Position numbers and translations under genes: made by a program. 64,000 nucleotides of DNA, from assembly GCA_900102385.1 (NCBI GenBank), contig FNBQ01000009.1:7583-71582 (forward strand). Direction: 5' to 3'. Position 1 is the stretch's first letter. Each line of letters begins with the position of its first letter. The notes below the pieces were generated by a model that was not told the origin of the DNA, searched no databases, and saw nothing but the letters and a program-made list of their open reading frames with translations. This document shows, piece by piece, positions 59,889 to 64,000 of this stretch. The stretch comes from Bacteroidales bacterium KHT7. GTDB lineage: Bacteria > Bacteroidota > Bacteroidia > Bacteroidales > Bacteroidaceae.

Positions 59889-61816
59889 TTCCAGCTCATG
59901 CCAACCATAAGGTTGCGCCCGGTTGTAAGCGGAGCGTTGTAATAGTAGTATTTAGGCTTGTAGCCCAGCAGATTGTCGAGCGCAAGGTTTAGGCTGATGC
60001 CCTTGGCAAACTGCTGCGACAGACTGATTTTCCAGAGCGAGTAGGCTGGATATTCGATGTTGTACACAACGTATGATGTTATGTCCAGTTCCTTGTTGTT
60101 CAGGGCCGACAAGTATCTGCCGCTTAGAGTTGCCGTAAAATCGTATTTCTTGCAGAACTTACGGGTGTAGTTCAGTTTGAATGTGGCAGAATGAGGACGC
60201 GCCGGCAGATAAGGCGTGAGGCTCGTGCCTTTCGACTCCTCTCTTGAATAGGCATAACTCAACTTTGCGCCCAGTCCGCAAGCCCATTGCGTCTGTGCCG
60301 TTAGTTCGCCTCCGTAGATGCTCAGGTTGCTTATGTTCATGTACTTCATGTATTGCTGGTTACTTTCGGCATCGGTTTGTGGCGACGACGTTGTTATGCG
60401 GTTGCTCACCTTGTTGTAGAAGCCCGTAACGCTAAGCGTGTAGTGGCTCAGGTAGAACTCTGCCGAGGCGTTGAAGTTGTGGCTCGTCTCGGGCCTCAAA
60501 TCCTTGTTTCCGCGGATGTAGATGCTGCCTGTGCCGAGCATGTCGAAGTTCATGAAACGCTCTTTCAGGGTAGGCGTGCGGAATCCTTCGCCATACGACA
60601 CGCGGAATGTCTGACGGCTGCTTGGCTTGTAGCAGATGCCCAGTTTGGTTGTGGCACGACTCGTCTTCCCGTTGCTGAAATAGTCGAATCTTACCGCGCC
60701 GATTACTTCCCATTGGCGGTTTATCTCCCAATCGTCCTGAACAAAGACGTTGGCTGATTTCTGAACCTTCGCCCCATCGTCGAACTGATAACTGCTAAGA
60801 TAGTCGCGCATGAACTCGCCTCCTGCGGTAAGCGTGTTGCACGTGCCGAACGAGTGGTTGTAAAGTCCGCGCACAATGTTCTGCACGTTGCTGTAGTCGC
60901 GAATGTCGAGTTTCGCCAGTTTCTGAAAATCGCTCTTGTCGTACTGGTCGAAACTGTACGAAACCTCGATGTCGTCGTTTTCAGAAATGCGGTATTTGGC
61001 GCGCAGACCAGCCGAGTAGTCGCGATAGCGGTCGGGCAGAAGAGGGTTGAAGAGCCTCTCCCTGAAGAAATATCCGGCTCTTGCCGTTATCTTCAGCCCG
61101 TCGCAAGGCTTTAACACAAGATGGTCTTTAAAGTTCCATGTCCTTCCGCCGTAAACGCTGCTCACGATGTTCGACGACAGACCGCCCTCGGCGCTATGCA
61201 CATCGTAGGTGTCTATTCTCGTATGCTGAACGCTCAGATTGTTGGTTGCGATGCCTTTGCTTATGCCTATGCCTGCGCCGTAGCGTTGCTCGTTGTGCGC
61301 CGCTATGCGCGCGTTGGCGTTTATCTTGAATAGCGATTTCTGTTTGTCCTTAGTAATGATGTTTATAACGCCGCCGTTCGCGCTCGAGCCGTAGAGAGCC
61401 GAGGCTGCGCCCTTAACAATCTCTATTCGCTCAACGTTGCTCATGTCTATGCGCTGAAAATCGGTATTGTCCATTGTTTCGCCGGCAAGCCTCTCGCCGT
61501 CAATCAGGAACAGCACGCCCTGACCGCTGAAGCCAGCCATGTTCATGTTTACCTGCTGACTCATGGAATAACTGAACTCAACGCCCGGAATCTCCTGCTG
61601 AAGAAGGTCGCTTATGTTCGTTGCATCGCTCTCTTTTATGTCCTTTGCCGAGATAAGACGCGTCTGGATAGGCGTTTCGGCAAGAACCTTGAGCGTGCGA
61701 GTGCCAGTAACCACAAACTCCTCCATCTGCACAGAGTCGGCATATTCGGTCTGCGCGCCTGCGTTGGCTGCAAATGCAAGCAGACAGGCGAGCGCGATGT
61801 ATTGTCTTTTATTCAT
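59882..61816 (-). CDS. TonB-dependent outer-membrane receptor, HmuR-like (heme)
   Basis: The 644 residues have a signal peptide, a plug domain ('EFVVTGTRTLKVLAETPIQ', about 33-51; 'IEIVKGAASALYGSSANGGVINIIT', outlined, about 133-157) and a 22-strand barrel ending 'MVGMSWNL'. The barrel holds 'GFRTPTLKERF' and 'GNKDLRPETSHNF', counterparts of the FRAP and NPDL boxes of heme receptors. It overlaps the hmuY-like gene by 8 bp, which makes heme or a heme-like ligand the best guess. TonB/ExbBD are not in the window. Confidence 0.88.
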   Translation of the reverse strand: MNKRQYIALACLLAFAANAGAQTEYADSVQMEEFVVTGTRTLKVLAETPIQTRLISAKDIKESDATNISDLLQQEIPGVEFSYSMSQQVNMNMAGFSGQGVLFLIDGERLAGETMDNTDFQRIDMSNVERIEIVKGAASALYGSSANGGVINIITKDKQKSLFKINANARIAAHNEQRYGAGIGISKGIATNNLSVQHTRIDTYDVHSAEGGLSSNIVSSVYGGRTWNFKDHLVLKPCDGLKITARAGYFFRERLFNPLLPDRYRDYSAGLRAKYRISENDDIEVSYSFDQYDKSDFQKLAKLDIRDYSNVQNIVRGLYNHSFGTCNTLTAGGEFMRDYLSSYQFDDGAKVQKSANVFVQDDWEINRQWEVIGAVRFDYFSNGKTSRATTKLGICYKPSSRQTFRVSYGEGFRTPTLKERFMNFDMLGTGSIYIRGNKDLRPETSHNFNASAEFYLSHYTLSVTGFYNKVSNRITTSSPQTDAESNQQYMKYMNISNLSIYGGELTAQTQWACGLGAKLSYAYSREESKGTSLTPYLPARPHSATFKLNYTRKFCKKYDFTATLSGRYLSALNNKELDITSYVVYNIEYPAYSLWKISLSQQFAKGISLNLALDNLLGYKPKYYYYNAPLTTGRNLMVGMSWNL

Positions 61817-62567
61817 ACGGATAAATGTAGTCGATGGTTAGATATCCCTTCAGATTGTTAGGGCTGATATAGTTGGCAAGATGCAGAGCCGCCATCGTTC
61901 CGTCGTGAAGACGCACGATGTAGACCTTTCCCGAAGGATGATATGTTGGCGGCGGAGTGGTGATGTCCATCACCAGCCATTTGCCCAAGACAGGGTTGCT
62001 GAGGCTGTTCTGATAGCCTATGTAGTAGGAGAGCATCCCCGAAATGTCGGTCATCACGCTGTTCTCGTTCCACACATCTTCGGTAAAGACAACGTTACTG
62101 AATTCCGATGCCGCCGGAAGGTCGTCGAGCGATGTGAATTCAGTCTCGTATGCGCCGCCGTTTTTTATTCGTGAGTCAAACTTATGCACGGCAAAATCCC
62201 AGTCCGACGGCTCGGGCATGGCATCGGTCTTGACAAGTTTCTTGAATGTATAGGTGTCGTTCTTCAAATCTACTTCGTGATACGTTATGCCCGATTTGCC
62301 GTCCCATTCGCCCGTGAGCAACGTAGGAACATCCATAGCCGTAACGCTGCGGTCGTGCAGGTTGATGTAATGCCATTTGTCGAATGTCGAAGCATTAACG
62401 ACGATGCGTCCGCGGCGGGTCGAAGGGTTGTATTCGCCCTCCGAGACGTTGCCCTCCGAAGGCTCGTCGTACACTCCGTCGAACAGTCCGTTGCACGATG
62501 ATAACAGAAGAAGCGACAATGTTATTGCCGCTCCTTCTATAGTATTTGTTATTTTTTTGTTCCTCAT
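61809..62567 (-). CDS. HmuY-family heme-binding lipoprotein
   Basis: The 252 residues have a lipobox signal ('SLLLLSSCNGLF', Cys near residue 25). The body matches HmuY: 'FDKWHYINLHDRSV', 'SDWDFAVHKFDSRIKNGGA' (about 121-139, the family's DWDIAFHR-like motif) and 'YHPSGKVYIVRLHDGTMAALHLANY'-type C-terminal strands. HmuY proteins take heme from host or other sources and pass it to the TonB receptor. It overlaps the receptor gene by 8 bp and shares a TAATG junction with the upstream calycin-like gene, so the three are translationally coupled. Confidence 0.88.
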   Translation of the reverse strand: MRNKKITNTIEGAAITLSLLLLSSCNGLFDGVYDEPSEGNVSEGEYNPSTRRGRIVVNASTFDKWHYINLHDRSVTAMDVPTLLTGEWDGKSGITYHEVDLKNDTYTFKKLVKTDAMPEPSDWDFAVHKFDSRIKNGGAYETEFTSLDDLPAASEFSNVVFTEDVWNENSVMTDISGMLSYYIGYQNSLSNPVLGKWLVMDITTPPPTYHPSGKVYIVRLHDGTMAALHLANYISPNNLKGYLTIDYIYPYE

Positions 62568-63427
62568 TATTTCGATGTGAAAACGACTGTGATTGCCATC
62601 GGCATCTTTCCAGCCTGAACGTTGAGTTTTACGTTAGCCTTGCCATCTTTCAGAGTTCCCGAAACAATCTCGCCGGTAATATCCATGGTCTCGGTCTTGG
62701 CTGTAAACTGCATTGGCTTCATGCTTATTGTGCCGTCCTCGAGTTCCTCAATCTCGATGTTCTCGATTGTGAAGGCTGGGATTGTCATCGTATTGTATTC
62801 AACTGCGCCGATTGTAGCGTTGATGTGGTTCTTGTCTGTGGCAGTAACGGTAATGTTCTGCTCCTTGTTTCCAAGAGAGTTGCCCATAACCTGAAGGTCT
62901 GCATCGCCCTTGTATGAGCCTGCAACCTTCTCGGCCAATGTAAGAGGCTCTGAAGAGTAGTTAAGGATAAGGGTGAATGGCATAGTGCCGACCTTTGTCA
63001 TCACGATGCTGAATGTAAGAACACCGTTCTCGATAGAACCGCTATAAGTACACTCTATATCGAAAGAACCGCTCTTTGACTTTGTTGTTTCCTTCTGCTC
63101 GAAGGTGATTTTGCCGTTAGAGCTGCTTGTAACCTTTGCGCCTGTAACGCTGAAAGCCTCGAAAGTGATAGTATTTCCGCCAGTTGTAGGGCTCTCGAAC
63201 TTGTCAACCAGAATGTCGATTGTCTTGTTGTCTGTATTTGTTACTGTTGCCTTTACTGCGATAGGATTATACAGAATTTCTGGCATATCCTTTACGCTTG
63301 GAGTGAGATAGCCGTTGTACGAAGTTGTCTCTACGTTAGGTGTCTCTTCATCGTCTCCGCATGAGATGAAGGCTGATGATGTAATGACCATGAATATAGC
63401 CATCAGAATGAATTTCAGTTTGCTCAT
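62567..63427 (-). CDS. Calycin-like beta-barrel lipoprotein
   Basis: The 286 residues have a lipobox signal ('ITSSAFISCGDDEE', Cys near residue 23) and two tandem calycin-like beta-barrel domains, the first about 40-160 and the second about 165-286 ('VAGSYKGDADLQVMG', 'TVTATDKNHINATIG', 'TMDITGEIVSGTLKDGKANVKLNV'-type strands). The family is frequent beside HmuY genes in Bacteroidetes and is thought to bind small ligands. The ATG at 63427 is chosen over an upstream start that overlaps the -7 box TACTTTTG (63458-63465, minus strand). First gene of the operon. Confidence 0.83.
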   Translation of the reverse strand: MSKLKFILMAIFMVITSSAFISCGDDEETPNVETTSYNGYLTPSVKDMPEILYNPIAVKATVTNTDNKTIDILVDKFESPTTGGNTITFEAFSVTGAKVTSSSNGKITFEQKETTKSKSGSFDIECTYSGSIENGVLTFSIVMTKVGTMPFTLILNYSSEPLTLAEKVAGSYKGDADLQVMGNSLGNKEQNITVTATDKNHINATIGAVEYNTMTIPAFTIENIEIEELEDGTISMKPMQFTAKTETMDITGEIVSGTLKDGKANVKLNVQAGKMPMAITVVFTSK

Positions 63428-63529
63428 TTTATTATAATGTTTTTTAATTTGCAGTTGCAAAAGTAAATAGATATATTTATATACACAATCCTTATTTTTA
63501 GGGATGTATTGTATAAAAATATTGCTAAT

Positions 63530-64000
63530 TTAATTCTTCTTTATCGGCGTTTTGCCCATCGATGCAGCTTTTTTCAGCATAAGGTCGAGGGCGGCATCGT
63601 GCTCGTTCGGAATCTTTCCGTCGAGGATGGCATTCTTTACCGTATCCTTCAGCGTCTTAATCCACGGACCGGGAGTCTCGCCGAAAATCTCCATAATCTC
63701 GTTGCCGTCAACTGGTGGCTGGAAGTTGCGTATCCGGTCTTTCTCCTCCAAGTCGACAAGTTTCTGCCTTACAAGCTTGAAGTTATCGAGGAAGTGCTGC
63801 TTTCTGGCTTCGTTCTTGCTTGTGATGTCAGCCTCGCAGAGCATCATAAGGTCGTCGATGTCGTCGCCAGCCTCGAACAGAAGTCGGCGCACCGCGCTGT
63901 CGGTAACCTCCTCGTCGGCAATGACGATAGGGCGCATGTGCAGACCAACGAGCTTCTTTACATACTTCATCTTTTCGTTCATCGGCAGCTTCATGTTCCT
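63530..64000 (-). CDS. CCA tRNA nucleotidyltransferase / poly(A) polymerase-type, C-terminal part (runs off window)
   Basis: Only the last 157 codons or so are visible; the frame is open to the window end. The HD-domain tail '[21 protein letters not shown]'-type region, then '[26 protein letters not shown]' (outlined) and '[24 protein letters not shown]' (outlined) match the C-terminal part of Bacteroidetes CCA-adding enzymes with an HD domain. The catalytic nucleotidyltransferase head must lie beyond 64000. It adds or repairs the 3' CCA of tRNA. Confidence 0.85.
   Translation of the reverse strand, partial: RNMKLPMNEKMKYVKKLVGLHMRPIVIADEEVTDSAVRRLLFEAGDDIDDLMMLCEADITSKNEARKQHFLDNFKLVRQKLVDLEEKDRIRNFQPPVDGNEIMEIFGETPGPWIKTLKDTVKNAILDGKIPNEHDAALDLMLKKAASMGKTPIKKN

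Overview
The window looks like chromosomal DNA from the order Bacteroidales (Bacteroides/Prevotella type; the genus cannot be fixed from sequence alone). Three things support this. Many genes are preceded by the Bacteroidetes promoter box TAnnTTTG, several with the matching upstream TTTG at 18-20 bp spacing. Family content is typical: FrdCAB-type complex II, HmuY, DUF6057, calycin-like lipoprotein, a GH105 enzyme. Many secreted proteins carry lipobox signal peptides. No rRNA, tRNA, CRISPR array, intact IS or prophage was seen.

Layout. 1-1.0 kb is a gene-free repeat island. 1.0-2.0 kb holds two small accessory genes, one resembling Imm11/DUF1629 immunity proteins. 2.1-16.8 kb is almost wholly minus-strand housekeeping: mutS, lgt, ychF, polA, deoC, a MazG-like gene, dtd, uvrC and mnmG, plus a plus-strand polyprenyl synthase. 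The mutS-lgt gap contains a cluster of DnaA-box-like 9-mers, and a near-perfect parS site lies beside mnmG, so the window may be close to the replication origin. 17-20.5 kb is frdCAB, with strongly biased codon use. 20.5-23.6 kb is accessory: a putative small RNA, a second Imm11-like gene, an AraC regulator with a CatA-like acetyltransferase, an 11-bp repeat array and an ORF-free transcription unit. 23.7-32.5 kb carries dprA, topA, aroK, speA, argB, an ECF sigma/anti-sigma pair and a YgjP-like metallopeptidase.

32.9-42.8 kb has an M16 protease and a CPBP protease, then a small polysaccharide locus (GH105-DUF2264 fusion, BNR_4 propeller protein, esterase), a BASS-type transporter and ybeY. 42.8-51.5 kb is minus-strand: S41 protease, coaD, parE, GNAT protein, THUMP-like methyltransferase, M15D dipeptidase and a BaiN-like flavoprotein. 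51.7-54.8 kb is a DUF6057 membrane protein with a CxxCH/PD40 lipoprotein. 54.8-56.3 kb is a second repeat island. 56.3-58.9 kb is an AT-rich run of four unrecognised genes. 59.1-63.4 kb is a Spy-like protein and a calycin-HmuY-TonB receptor operon. The window ends inside a CCA-adding enzyme gene.

The most unusual signal is a dispersed family of degenerate tandem repeats with a strict 11-bp period. It occurs at five intergenic places, in one case 29 consecutive units in unbroken phase, and is accompanied by shared flanking elements (a 24-bp direct repeat, TTGACAATT-type repeats, REP-like hairpins). I know of no described element matching it. Three ORF-free, promoter-terminator bounded units are candidate small RNAs.
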